In this document: one piece after another, positions 7,255 through 15,917 of the stretch
Layout of the letters: each line of letters opens with the position of its first letter
Numbering within the stretch: position 1 is the first letter of the stretch
Origin: Cryobacterium lactosi
GTDB lineage: Bacteria; Actinomycetota; Actinomycetes; Actinomycetales; Microbacteriaceae
DNA: 64,000 bases
Assembly: GCF_004403945.1 (NCBI RefSeq)
Contig: NZ_SOHM01000012.1
Coordinates: 146,064-210,063 of the forward strand
Reading direction: 5' to 3'
Notes under the pieces: model-generated
Told to the model about the DNA's origin: nothing
Databases searched by the model: none
Seen by the model: the letters and a program-made list of their open reading frames with translations, nothing else
Made by a program: the position numbers and the translations under genes

Positions 7255-8414
7255 CGTGGTACTCCCCCGGCTTCAGCGGTCGGGCGAGGAGAATCGTTGT
7301 TGTCTTCGGCATCGAGGATTGCCCAAACGGTAAACCGACCGGGCGACCGGCGGGTATGAAGTTCGCCGTTTGCGAGCTCAATGCGTGCACGCAGGCGGGC
7401 GAGTCCCCTCAATTCGGATTCGTGGCCGTCGGCGACTCCGTCGTTCTCTATCTCGACACGACCCGGCGACACCGTGATCGACACGTGGCGCGGGCTGGCA
7501 TGGCGCAGCAGATTCGTCGTGGCCTCGCGCAAGAGGTGTGAAAGCAGCGGATGAACCGCGATGGCTGGACCGCTGTTCTGACGTACCTGCACGTCGATCC
7601 CCGCGGCTTCGCACAGCCGTCGCGCGTTTTCGAGTTCGGCCGAAAACTCAATCTCGTGCCGGGCGTATGCCAGCTCCCTGGTCTTCCGGATCGTGTCGTC
7701 GACGAGCCGGCGAATCTCCCCAAGTTCGCTCTGCGCCCTGTCCGGGTCGATCACAACGAGCCGCTGCGCGAGCGCCGTCTTCAGTTTGATGACGTGCAGG
7801 GTGTGTCCTTGGATATCGTGCAGATCCCCGGCGAACCGCATTCGCTCTTGAGCGATCCCGAGCTCCGCCTCGGCCTGTTTTGCCCGTTCAAGACGACGCA
7901 CGACCAGCCATGAGCGTTCGCTCACAGCGACGACACCGGCGATGAAGAGCGAGCCGGCAATGGGCAGGAGGATATACGAGTCGACGAGGTCCAGCGCGGG
8001 CGGACGTGTGATGAGAGCCGTGGCACCGACGAGCCCGACGCCGAGAGAAAACGCGATGGTCATGAGTAACCGATGATTCGGCAGCCGCGCCATCAGCAGC
8101 GCACCGATGAGCGCAAACGGGACAAACCCCAACGGGCCCGCCAACGTCAGGGCACCGACCAGCCAAGCGCAGCCGGCGTAGATCAGGACGAAGACCGCGC
8201 GGCGCGGGTACCCATCGAGGCTCCATTCCTTCAACACGACGAGGAAGATGAGGAGCCCAGCAACGACAATGAGCCCTTCCCACCAGGACTGGGCAGTGAG
8301 TACGACTCCGACAATGCTCAGAGGGGCGATCGCGACGATCGCTGTGAGCATCGCGATTCGACGCATGCGTCGTGTTGTCGCTGCGTCTCCGGTCCCGCGG
8401 TCGGTGTTGGTCAC
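7251..8414 (-). CDS. Sensor histidine kinase, HisKA_3 type (DesK-like)
   Basis: 387 aa. Five to six membrane helices fill residues 20-175. The dimerisation/phosphorylation helix carries GDLHDIQGH with His199, and a short HATPase_c domain follows (LLREATTNLLRHA, then IEIENDG-type turn and GLARLRARIELANG). There is no large extracellular sensor domain, so the signal is probably sensed in or near the membrane, as in DesK. Both ends overlap their neighbours by 4 bp, so translation is coupled through the operon. Confidence 0.93.
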   Translation of the reverse strand: MTNTDRGTGDAATTRRMRRIAMLTAIVAIAPLSIVGVVLTAQSWWEGLIVVAGLLIFLVVLKEWSLDGYPRRAVFVLIYAGCAWLVGALTLAGPLGFVPFALIGALLMARLPNHRLLMTIAFSLGVGLVGATALITRPPALDLVDSYILLPIAGSLFIAGVVAVSERSWLVVRRLERAKQAEAELGIAQERMRFAGDLHDIQGHTLHVIKLKTALAQRLVVIDPDRAQSELGEIRRLVDDTIRKTRELAYARHEIEFSAELENARRLCEAAGIDVQVRQNSGPAIAVHPLLSHLLREATTNLLRHASPRHVSITVSPGRVEIENDGVADGHESELRGLARLRARIELANGELHTRRSPGRFTVWAILDAEDNNDSPRPTAEAGGVPR

Positions 8415-8653
8415 ATCCGGCTCTCTGATTCTTTGCGCTTCAGCACCCTCATTACCGGAACCTTGGCCGCGAGCGCCGCTACGACCATGGCAAGGGCCAC
8501 AAACTGGATGCCCTCATTCTGAATGAAGATCTCCGAGATGTTATCGGGCAAGGATGCGAGTACCCCATTGTTGTTGCGCAGCCCGAAGTAGGCGATGAAG
8601 ATTGTGCCGGAGAGCGCCGTGACTCCGTTGAGGGCGAGATTGAGAAGTTTCAT
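8411..8653 (-). CDS. Small two-TM membrane protein encoded with the kinase
   Basis: 80 aa from ATG 8653, preceded by GGAGAG; an in-frame TTG lies 9 nt upstream. Two hydrophobic segments (LNGVTALSGTIFIAYFGL and IQFVALAMVVAALAAKV) flank a short polar loop. It is the first gene of the operon and its stop overlaps the kinase start. Such a gene may be an accessory sensor for the kinase. I know no family for it. Confidence 0.75.
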   Translation of the reverse strand: MKLLNLALNGVTALSGTIFIAYFGLRNNNGVLASLPDNISEIFIQNEGIQFVALAMVVAALAAKVPVMRVLKRKESESRM

Positions 8654-8687
8654 AGTCTGCAACTCTCCTCGCCGCCCGGTTGTGACG

Positions 8688-8731
8688 GTAGTGACACCGT
8701 GTCATGGATCCCGGTGACGCGGTGGCACTAC
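8688..8731. promoter_or_regulatory. 44-bp composite operator upstream of two-component operon
   Basis: Arms GTAGTGACACCGTGTCA and TGACGCGGTGGCACTAC match as an inverted repeat at 15 of 17 positions around a 10-bp centre. The inner TGACACCGTGTCA is itself a perfect 13-bp dyad. It lies 35-78 bp upstream of the small membrane protein start. Its copies at 6500 and 24576 also precede gene starts by about 34 bp, suggesting autoregulation plus two further targets. Confidence 0.75.
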
Positions 8732-8869
8732 GGCAGCAGTCTCGCTGACCGTGCTGCTCTCAGGATGCAGCGCGACGGCCACACCCCACCGCGACGGTCA
8801 AGCGGGCGTGAGGTCACGTCGCCGATCGGTCGAGGAAATTGAATCTTATGGAGCGTGTTGAGGCCCGGC

Positions 8870-8900
8870 TTGACCTGGGCCCAAGGTCATAGCGTGTGAT
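8870..8900 (+). promoter_or_regulatory. Candidate MerR-type promoter of the secreted hydrolase gene
   Basis: TTGACC (8870-8875) and TGTGAT (8895-8900) are separated by 19 bp, the over-long spacer typical of MerR-activated promoters. The spacer side holds the dyad TGACCT...AGGTCA (8871-8889). It lies 31 bp before the hydrolase start. Which of the three MerR proteins would act here cannot be told. Confidence 0.5.
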
Positions 8901-8930
8901 GGAATCTCACGCCGATACAAGGAGATTTGC

Positions 8931-10682
8931 ATGACATCGACCGCCAACAATCGATCCGGAGCGAGGCCCTTGATCGCCGTGCTCGCTGTGGTCAGCATGG
9001 GGCTGCTGAGCGCCTGCAGCCCTACCGCTGCCGAAAGCGAGCACACCAAAATGCCCGACGTCGCCGCACTCGCCGGCCCGCTCGCCGACCAGGAACTCTC
9101 GTGGGATGACTGCGAGTACGTGGGCGCGCTCGATCCCGCAGACACCGACATCAGCAATGTGCAGTGCGCCACGATCAAGGTGCCTCGGAATTGGAACAAC
9201 CCCGACCCCACAAAGACCTGGGACCTGCGCATCTCGCAAGCAAAGAACATCGAGACCGACGATCCCGATTACAACTCCACGGTGCTCATCCACCCGGGTG
9301 GTCCGGCTGCGCCCGGGCTACCCTTCGCCGCGCAGATCCAGCAAGGAACGCCCGACCTGAGAGCGACCACCAACTTCGTGAGCTTCGACCAGCGCGGCAT
9401 CGGCCAGAGCAGCATCGTGGAGTGCGAGTACCGGTACGACCCGGCAGCGGGCGAGGAGGGTGAGCTCGAGGCGATCGCCACGGCCTGCTCCGACGACCCC
9501 GACGTGCGCACCGTCACCTCCGAACAGACCGCCTACGACATGGACTTCATCCGCCATCTGGTCGGAGCGCCCTCGGTGACCTACTTCGGCTCGTCGTATG
9601 GCACCTGGCTCGGCACGTGGTTCGGGTCGCTCTTTCCTGAGAACATCGACCGGATGGTCTTCGATTCTGCCCTGGATGTCACCCAAGACTCGATGGAGCA
9701 TTTCCTGTCGGCGCAATACACCGGCTTCGATCGACAGTTCCGCCTCCACCTCATGAATTGGATCGCTCGCAACGACGCCGTCTACGGTCTCGGGGACGAT
9801 CCCGAAGCAATCTGGACGCGATACTTCGCGGCCACCGAGCAACCGGCGTTTTCGAAAGCGGCCGGGCTCGTCTGGACCAACACGGGAGCGTTGATCACGT
9901 TCAACAAGAATGTCGCCTACCCCGTCGCGGCCGAACTCGTGCAAAAGATCATCGCCGAGGGCGAGTCGGACGCCGACAGCCCGGCAGCCCCGACAGTCGA
10001 TTCTGCAAGCGCGGCCTCCCGAATCCTGGACCGACTCGACCCGGAGGTTATTCCCACCGCACTTGTCGATGCCGCACGCACACAGATCGCTCTTCAATCA
10101 CAGCCCGCTCCCGCAGAGCCGGAGACGCGCACCTTCGCCAGCACCGTTGACTTCGTCTATTGCAACGACGGTCAGTGGACGCAGGGGGCGGAGTATTGGA
10201 CTGCCGAGAACGCGAAGACCGCCGCCGTCGCACCGTTCACCAAGCAACTGGGCCGACTCGACGCGCCGCCACTGTGCGCGTGGTGGCCGAGCGAGCTAAG
10301 TATGCCGGACCCGCCGGCGGACTTCCCCGAGACGCTGGTTATTCAGAGTGAACTCGACGCGCTCACCCCCCTGGAGAGCGGTCGAACCACCGGCACGGAG
10401 CTACCGAACACCAGCCTCCTCCTCATCGACAACGAAGGAGCGCACGGCGCCTTCCCGTACGGCACTGACGGCGTCGACACTGTGGTGTCGGAGTTCCTCG
10501 CGGGCGGTGACCGACCGGGTGCCATCACCGTCACGGGCGCCCGTCCCCTCCCGTTGGAAGCGTCAGTGTTCGAATCATGGTTGCCGCTCGACGAGCACGG
10601 TGAGCACACCGGCTCAGAGGACGGCCAACCTCTGTTCACAGACCCCGGCATTCCAGCTCTGGACCATTCCGCGGGTCGCTGA
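8931..10682 (+). CDS. Secreted alpha/beta-hydrolase lipoprotein, TAP-like (tripeptidyl aminopeptidase family)
   Basis: 583 aa with AAGGAGA before the ATG. A lipoprotein signal LAVVSMGLLSAC puts the lipid on Cys29. The hydrolase core has HPGGPAAPG (oxyanion loop, near 121), SFDQRGIGQS (near 151) and the nucleophile elbow GSSYG with Ser222. A late EGAHGAF supplies the His near 505, inside the C-terminal TAP-like domain. Family members cleave N-terminal di- or tripeptides or esters outside the cell. A second member is at 29583. The likely MerR-type promoter upstream suggests inducible expression. Confidence 0.9.
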   Translation: MTSTANNRSGARPLIAVLAVVSMGLLSACSPTAAESEHTKMPDVAALAGPLADQELSWDDCEYVGALDPADTDISNVQCATIKVPRNWNNPDPTKTWDLRISQAKNIETDDPDYNSTVLIHPGGPAAPGLPFAAQIQQGTPDLRATTNFVSFDQRGIGQSSIVECEYRYDPAAGEEGELEAIATACSDDPDVRTVTSEQTAYDMDFIRHLVGAPSVTYFGSSYGTWLGTWFGSLFPENIDRMVFDSALDVTQDSMEHFLSAQYTGFDRQFRLHLMNWIARNDAVYGLGDDPEAIWTRYFAATEQPAFSKAAGLVWTNTGALITFNKNVAYPVAAELVQKIIAEGESDADSPAAPTVDSASAASRILDRLDPEVIPTALVDAARTQIALQSQPAPAEPETRTFASTVDFVYCNDGQWTQGAEYWTAENAKTAAVAPFTKQLGRLDAPPLCAWWPSELSMPDPPADFPETLVIQSELDALTPLESGRTTGTELPNTSLLLIDNEGAHGAFPYGTDGVDTVVSEFLAGGDRPGAITVTGARPLPLEASVFESWLPLDEHGEHTGSEDGQPLFTDPGIPALDHSAGR

Positions 10683-10693
10683 TCCGCCCAAGT

Positions 10694-10738
10694 CCCCGCC
10701 CCGCCCGCGAGCCACTTCCGGTCAAGGGCGAGGCGGGG
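10694..10738. terminator. GC-rich hairpin between convergent genes
   Basis: CCCCGCC (10694-10700) pairs with GGCGGGG (10732-10738) across a 31-nt loop. It sits between the stops of the hydrolase (10682) and the convergent SDR (10782), where a bidirectional terminator is expected. There is no U-tract. Confidence 0.45.
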
Positions 10739-10781
10739 CACACCCTGACCCCTCCGAGCCGGGCGGTCGTCACGGTATCCG

Positions 10782-11744
10782 TCAGGGCCAGATTGGAGCC
10801 GGTTCAGGAAGCGGGGAGGCGCCTTGCGGACGCAGGCCAGCGACCCTCGCCGGCTCTCGTACCGGGTCGGCCAGCCAGGAGTGCGTAAGCTCAGTCACCC
10901 GGCTCCCGTCCAGATCGGCGATCTTCAAGGCAACGATCGCACGAGCATTCGGTGTCGTCTGGGTTCTCAGAGGTGGCTCCGCCGACTCGAGCAGGTCGAC
11001 CACTACGGCAGCCACCGCTTCTGACGTCTCCGCCTTGGACGGCTCGAATTGGCGTTGAGTGCGAGCGAGCGACTTCTCCATTGCCGCACGGTAGGGGCCG
11101 GCGTCGTCCAGCATTCCCGGGATGTCGACGTCCGCATTCGCGACGAAGGCGCTGGCGACGGCCGCCGGTTCGACAAGGCACACCGTCACTCCGACGGTTC
11201 TCGCCACAGGGTGCAGGCTCTCCATGAAGCCCTCGAGGGCGAACTTGGACGAACAGTACGCTTCGTTGAACGGCTGCCCCAGGGCGCCGGCGATGCTACT
11301 GATGCTGAGTATCCGACCGCGCGATGCACGCAATAGCGGGAACATTGATTTCGTGATTGTGACCGCGCCGAAGAAATTGACCTCCATACAGGCGCGAAAA
11401 TTCTGCATCGTCATCAGCTCGATAGTGCCCAGGCCCGCTGAACCAGCGTTGTTGACGACGGCGTCCAGTCGCCCATAGGTATCGTCGACGTAGCTCCGGA
11501 CCTTCTCAACCGACTCCGGGTCAGTGACGTCAAGGTGCTGCACGTCGAGCGCCACTCCCTGGGCCTCTGCAGCGATAAGCAGCTTCCGCGATCCGTTGGG
11601 GTCGCGCACTGTCGCGATAGTCCTCCATCCCGCTTGAGCGAGCGCCAACGCCGAAGCCATACCGATGCCTGATGACGCACCCGAGATGAGCACTACTCCC
11701 CCTGGTGTGATTGAAGTTTCGTTTGATGTTGATGGTGTAGTCAT
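10782..11744 (-). CDS. Short-chain dehydrogenase/reductase
   Basis: 320 aa classical SDR. Cofactor motif SGASSGIGMAS near 20-30, NNAGSAGLG (near 103), SSIAG with catalytic Ser, then YCSSK (Tyr-x-x-x-Lys) near 163. An Arg in TVRDP after beta-2 suggests NADP(H). The C-terminal extension beyond residue 240 is typical of retinol-dehydrogenase-like SDRs. It has no Shine-Dalgarno: a -10-like TAATCT lies exactly 6 nt before the ATG, which predicts a leaderless mRNA. A dyad (CCGTGGAACCACGG) lies 23 bp further upstream, as at 33656. Substrate unknown. Confidence 0.92.
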   Translation of the reverse strand: MTTPSTSNETSITPGGVVLISGASSGIGMASALALAQAGWRTIATVRDPNGSRKLLIAAEAQGVALDVQHLDVTDPESVEKVRSYVDDTYGRLDAVVNNAGSAGLGTIELMTMQNFRACMEVNFFGAVTITKSMFPLLRASRGRILSISSIAGALGQPFNEAYCSSKFALEGFMESLHPVARTVGVTVCLVEPAAVASAFVANADVDIPGMLDDAGPYRAAMEKSLARTQRQFEPSKAETSEAVAAVVVDLLESAEPPLRTQTTPNARAIVALKIADLDGSRVTELTHSWLADPVREPARVAGLRPQGASPLPEPAPIWP

Positions 11745-11750
11745 CTGTTG

Positions 11751-11793
11751 AGATTAGAAAAAGCAGCGGGAGCCTGCATCCGTGGAACCACGG
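11751..11793 (-). promoter_or_regulatory. Activator box plus leaderless promoter (site A)
   Basis: Minus strand: perfect dyad CCGTGG-TT-CCACGG (11780-11793) continuing into ATGCAGG, then a 23-bp gap, then -10 TAATCT (11751-11756), then 6 nt to the ATG at 11744. The same element and spacing recur at 33607-33649, and with the same dyad-to--10 distance at 14076-14118. Confidence 0.75.
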
Positions 11794-11826
11794 ACGAACG
11801 CGAACGTGCCTCACCACCGCTCGTCT

Positions 11827-12684
11827 TCAGCCCAAATGCCGGACCCCGGTGCCAAGCCCGAGCATTTCGGCACTGGCGGTCCAGAGGGAACGAGCCATGT
11901 CATCGTCGGCCCCTTGCGGATTGATTCGCCGTGCCACCGCGTGCGCTTCGAAATAGTTCCCCGGCACCCACTCGTCATGTGGCAGTGCCTCCGCGAGCCA
12001 CGCGAGCTGGTCCGCACCCCTCTCGGAAGTGCCAAGAAAACCCTTCACCAGGGGGTTTCTGTAAACCAGCCGCATGATGATGCTGCTCGACTCCGCAGCA
12101 AACCCAGTCCTGATGAATCCGGGATGGAACGCGGCGGCGCTCACCCCAACACGCTGGAATCGGTTGTGGAGTTCGCGTGTGAACAAGATATTGAGCAGTT
12201 TGGCGTCGCCGTATGCCTTGTGTGGCGTGTAGCGCCGATCGTTGTTCAAGTCACTCAGATCAACGTTTCCGAACAACCGAGCCGCCACACTTGAGGTCTG
12301 AATGACGGTCGCCTCACTCCGGATCAGCGTGTCGAGGAGGAGGTTGGTGAGAAGATACGGCGCAAGATAGTTGACCTGCAAGGTCGTTTCGAAGCCATCG
12401 ATGGTTGTCGTCTTCGCCCCGAAGACCCCGCCGGCGTTGTTGGCCAGAACGTCGATCCGGCCATACGCCTCCGCCAGCGACGCAGCAAGCGACCGCACGT
12501 CGTCCAGACGTGAGTAGTCGGCAAGAAAGTACGGTGCGTCGATCGCCTCGGCAACAGCGCGGGTCTTGTTCGGCGAACGTCCGACGACGACGACATCGTG
12601 TCCATTTTCTCGGAACCGGCGGGCAGCCGCCGCGCCGATACCGTCACTGGCCCCGGTGATGACAATGCGCTTCTTAGATCTCAT
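11827..12684 (-). CDS. SDR oxidoreductase, retinol dehydrogenase/WW-domain oxidoreductase-like
   Basis: 285 aa from ATG 12684, chosen because CTGGAGA precedes it; an upstream ATG at 12762 lacks a ribosome site. Cofactor motif TGASDGIGAAA near 8, NNAGG (near 85), SSVA and Y-G-D-A-K (catalytic Tyr/Lys) near 153. The QVNYLAPYLLTNLLLD segment after NNAGG is typical of the retinol dehydrogenase subgroup. It lies 84 bp after the MFS gene and 82 bp before the second SDR, all on the minus strand. Substrate unknown. Confidence 0.9.
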   Translation of the reverse strand: MRSKKRIVITGASDGIGAAAARRFRENGHDVVVVGRSPNKTRAVAEAIDAPYFLADYSRLDDVRSLAASLAEAYGRIDVLANNAGGVFGAKTTTIDGFETTLQVNYLAPYLLTNLLLDTLIRSEATVIQTSSVAARLFGNVDLSDLNNDRRYTPHKAYGDAKLLNILFTRELHNRFQRVGVSAAAFHPGFIRTGFAAESSSIIMRLVYRNPLVKGFLGTSERGADQLAWLAEALPHDEWVPGNYFEAHAVARRINPQGADDDMARSLWTASAEMLGLGTGVRHLG

Positions 12685-12768
12685 GATTTCTCCAGGGTGC
12701 TTGGTGGGGCGCCTCGAGAGGAGCCCAGGTGCATTCGCGATTCTGATGTGGGGGTTCGGCATGGCGTC

Positions 12769-14004
12769 TCATCTCAGTCGTAGGGGGGATGGTTGGGTTG
12801 CCCTAAGTGCATCGATAGTGACCGCAACCACAACCATGACCACGGGGATCGCGGCCACTGCTGAAAGGCCCTCATAACCGGCAGTCGCCAGCACCGGACC
12901 AGCGATCGCTCCGCCCAGCGCGCCCGCCAGGTTCATCACCAGGTCGCTACGCCCTTGAACCCGGGCACGCGCGGTTCCCGAGAGCAGGCTACTGAGCATC
13001 GCAGAGGCGGCCACCGTCGACGCGCTCCAGCCGAGCCCGAGCAACACGAGACCGATCCCGACGCTGCCTTGAGAGATGACGGCAAGAGCAAGTCCGAGGA
13101 GGATCTGTCCCCCCAGGATGACGGCTGGGTAACCGACCCGATCACTCAGCCAACCGAATATCGGGGAGAGCCCGTACATTCCCGCGATATGAACACTCAA
13201 TGTCGCGCCGATCTCAGCCAGTGGCGCGCCGTGATGCATCAAATGCACTGGAGTCATCGACATCACGGACACCATGACGGCATGGCTGATCGCCAGCACG
13301 GAGATGGCCAGGAGCACCCGGCCACGATTACGGCTGGCAACCTCGGGCTGGGTTATTTCGAGTTGGTCCGTGCCTGCGCGGCCCAAGAAGTAGGGATCAG
13401 GACGCAGCGCCGCGAAATACACGATCGCGGCCACCAATTGAGCAGCCACCCCGATCAAGAATGAACCAGTGAGTGTGGGCATCCCTACCCAGGCCGCGAC
13501 GACCTCACCGGGACCGACCAGATTTGGTCCCGCCACAGACCCGATAGTCGCAGACCAGACCACGATCGATAGGTCTCGGCTGCGGTGCCGGGTGCTGGCC
13601 ACATCCGTCGCCGCGAAGCGTGACTGCAGGCCCACGGCGGCTCCGGCGCCGAGGAAGGTGAATCCGAGCAGCAGGAGGGGGAACACAACCAGCGCCGTTG
13701 CGAGCACGCTCAGTATCGTGCCGAGGACGGAGATCATCGTGCCGACGGCGAGCGACGTGTGGCGACCGAATCGCTCGGTGAGCCTGGCGAGCGGGAGCGC
13801 GGCCAATCCGGCTCCGAGGGTACTGAGGGTGGCAGCAGCACCCGCGAAGGCGTCGTTCCCGCTCACATCTGCTGCAAGCACCGAACCGAGCGAGAGCGTC
13901 GCCCCTATCCCCAGGCCGCCGAGGATTTGACCGGCGACGAGAACCGCGACGGTTCGCCTTTGCACGGCGACCATGTCGATTGTGAGCGGAGTCGCCCGGC
14001 TCAT
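12769..14004 (-). CDS. MFS transporter, 12-TM
   Basis: About 411 aa if started at ATG 14004; in-frame starts also exist at 14040 (ATG) and 14073 (GTG). The box-linked -10 at 14076 puts transcription start near 14070, so 14040 or 14004 is likely. Twelve hydrophobic segments; motif A variant RLTERFGRHTSLA after TM2 and a second GWLSDRVGYPAV between TM8 and TM9. Drug-efflux-like proportions. First gene of a probable MFS/SDR run, divergent from the GMC oxidoreductase gene. Confidence 0.88.
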   Translation of the reverse strand: MSRATPLTIDMVAVQRRTVAVLVAGQILGGLGIGATLSLGSVLAADVSGNDAFAGAAATLSTLGAGLAALPLARLTERFGRHTSLAVGTMISVLGTILSVLATALVVFPLLLLGFTFLGAGAAVGLQSRFAATDVASTRHRSRDLSIVVWSATIGSVAGPNLVGPGEVVAAWVGMPTLTGSFLIGVAAQLVAAIVYFAALRPDPYFLGRAGTDQLEITQPEVASRNRGRVLLAISVLAISHAVMVSVMSMTPVHLMHHGAPLAEIGATLSVHIAGMYGLSPIFGWLSDRVGYPAVILGGQILLGLALAVISQGSVGIGLVLLGLGWSASTVAASAMLSSLLSGTARARVQGRSDLVMNLAGALGGAIAGPVLATAGYEGLSAVAAIPVVMVVVAVTIDALRATQPSPLRLR

Positions 14005-14075
14005 GAAATTGGATCTGTTCCTGGGACTGCAGGGGGCCATCGAGAACTTTCGGTTGGGTTTCGGTTGGAACACCC

Positions 14076-14118
14076 AAGTTAGGAGCCTCGGATTGTTCAG
14101 GCACCCGTGGAACTACCG
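14076..14118 (-). promoter_or_regulatory. Activator box plus promoter (site C, MFS gene)
   Basis: Minus strand: dyad CGGTAG-TT-CCACGG (14105-14118) followed by GTGCCTG, a 23-bp gap, and -10 TAACTT (14076-14081). Dyad-to--10 distance is identical to sites A and B. Because the dyad is near-symmetric it could also influence the divergent GMC gene. Confidence 0.7.
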
Positions 14119-14246
14119 AGTTCTGTCTCGAGGGAGTTGAGGGGGTGACAGGTCAGTGTTTTCACCGATGGAATCGCTGCCGGAAATCCCTAACTTCGTA
14201 AGGGAAGGATGTCGCGTCGACATTCCGCCCCTACCAACGGAGACCC

Positions 14247-15800
14247 ATGTCAACCACCATTCAGTCAGCCACAACCAACCACGCACTCTCACAGACCCCC
14301 TACGACTACGTCGTGGTGGGGGCCGGCACCGCCGGCAGCGTCATCGCCACACGACTGACCGAGGACCCTCGCATCCGTGTCCTCCTGCTCGAGGCCGGAG
14401 CAAGCACTCCGCTGCCCGACATGGCGACTCCGGTCGTGTGGCCCATGCTCCTCGGATCGTCTGCAAGTTGGGGCGACACTACTGTCGTGCAGGAATTCAC
14501 GGGCCGGACCATCGCTGCACCGCGAGGACGCGCCCTGGGCGGCTCGTCAAGCATCAACGGGCTGACCTATGCTCGCGGACACCGGTCCAGCTACGACTCC
14601 TGGGCGCAGCAGGGCGCAGAGGGCTGGGGTTTTGACGACCTACTCCCCTATTTCCGGCGCAGCGAGTCCGCTGTCGAGCGCGACGGATCCCTCCGCGGTA
14701 CCGACGGCCCGCTGACGGTCGGCCCCACCCCTGATCCGAGCCCCGTTGTCATCGCTGGCTTGGCCGCCGCCGCGGAGCTCGGCTACGCGCCGGCCGAAGA
14801 CATCAGCGGTGGACTCGAGACCGGCTTCGGGCTGGCGGACGTGAACGTACACCACGGCGTTCGCCAGAGCGCCGCCGATGCGTACCTTCGTCCCGCGTTG
14901 GGACGGCCTAACCTCGACGTCGTCACCGAGGCGACAGTGAATCGTCTGGTGATTTCCGACGGCGTGTGCACCGGGGTCGAATACACCCTCGCAGGAGGAT
15001 CGGTGACCGCGACTGCCCACCGGGAGGTCATCCTCACCGCGGGGGCGATCGGCTCCGCTCAGCTGCTGCTGCTCTCGGGTGTTGGTCCGGCCGATCATCT
15101 GGCCGAGCTGGGCATCGACCTCGCGCTGGACCTTCCCGGTGTCGGCACCAATCTTCATGATCACCCGATGTCGACGGTGCTCTACGAGGCAGCATCCCCG
15201 CTCGAGACCAATCCAAGCAACGTCTGGGGTCAGGGGATCGGACTGGTTCACACCGACCCTTCGGCTGCCGGACCTGATCTTCAGATCCTCCTGATCAGCC
15301 AGCCCTACCGGGCCCAGACCCTGTCCGGCCCCGATAACGGGTACGCCATCGGCTTCTCGGCGATGCTTCCGCGCAGTCGAGGATCGGTGCGCTTGCGGAG
15401 CGCCGATCCTGCCGATCGGCCGCTCATCGACCCCCGCTACCTCTCGGACCCTCGCGACGTCGAGGTCATGAAGGAAGGGCTCCGAGTCGCCCGAGCCATC
15501 GGTCGCGCTGAGGCTCTGTCCGCGTGGCGTGGGAACGAGGCCCAGCCCGGGCGACCGCTGGCTGACGAGGATGACGTGCACGACTATCTCAAGGAGAGCC
15601 TGCTGGTCTACTTCCACTACGCCGGCACCTGCCGGGTGGGTACCGACGAGCTCGCCGTGGTCGACCCTGAGCTTCGTGTCCGGGGCATCCGGGGCCTTCG
15701 AGTGGCAGACGCATCCATCATGCCGTCTCCCGTCTCGGCTAACACGAACGCCACGGTGTACGCCATCGCTGAACGCGCGGCTGAACTCATCAAGCGCTAA
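14247..15800 (+). CDS. GMC family flavin oxidoreductase (choline dehydrogenase-like)
   Basis: 517 aa with GGAGA before the ATG. N-terminal FAD motif YDYVVVGAGTAGSVIA near 19-34 and LLLEAG acidic end; GMC signature 1 PRGRALGGSSSINGL near 90; signature 2 GAIGSAQLLLLSGVGP near 267. C-terminal catalytic segment YFHYAGTCRVG (active-site His) and SANTNATVYAIAERAA. Length and motifs fit FAD-dependent alcohol/choline-type dehydrogenases. There is no signal peptide, so it is cytoplasmic or membrane-peripheral. It is divergent from the MFS/SDR genes and convergent with the LAL regulator; the cluster may process an alcohol. The substrate is unknown. Confidence 0.93.
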   Translation: MSTTIQSATTNHALSQTPYDYVVVGAGTAGSVIATRLTEDPRIRVLLLEAGASTPLPDMATPVVWPMLLGSSASWGDTTVVQEFTGRTIAAPRGRALGGSSSINGLTYARGHRSSYDSWAQQGAEGWGFDDLLPYFRRSESAVERDGSLRGTDGPLTVGPTPDPSPVVIAGLAAAAELGYAPAEDISGGLETGFGLADVNVHHGVRQSAADAYLRPALGRPNLDVVTEATVNRLVISDGVCTGVEYTLAGGSVTATAHREVILTAGAIGSAQLLLLSGVGPADHLAELGIDLALDLPGVGTNLHDHPMSTVLYEAASPLETNPSNVWGQGIGLVHTDPSAAGPDLQILLISQPYRAQTLSGPDNGYAIGFSAMLPRSRGSVRLRSADPADRPLIDPRYLSDPRDVEVMKEGLRVARAIGRAEALSAWRGNEAQPGRPLADEDDVHDYLKESLLVYFHYAGTCRVGTDELAVVDPELRVRGIRGLRVADASIMPSPVSANTNATVYAIAERAAELIKR

Positions 15801-15917
15801 GCACCTTTCGTCAGCCACGTCCGAGTGCCGGCTCAGGCGCGCTCCTTGACATCGCCACGGATACCCGGCGAGTCGGCCAGGCCGAGCCGTCGGGGCCCCG
15901 CGTTCTGGCGCGACGGG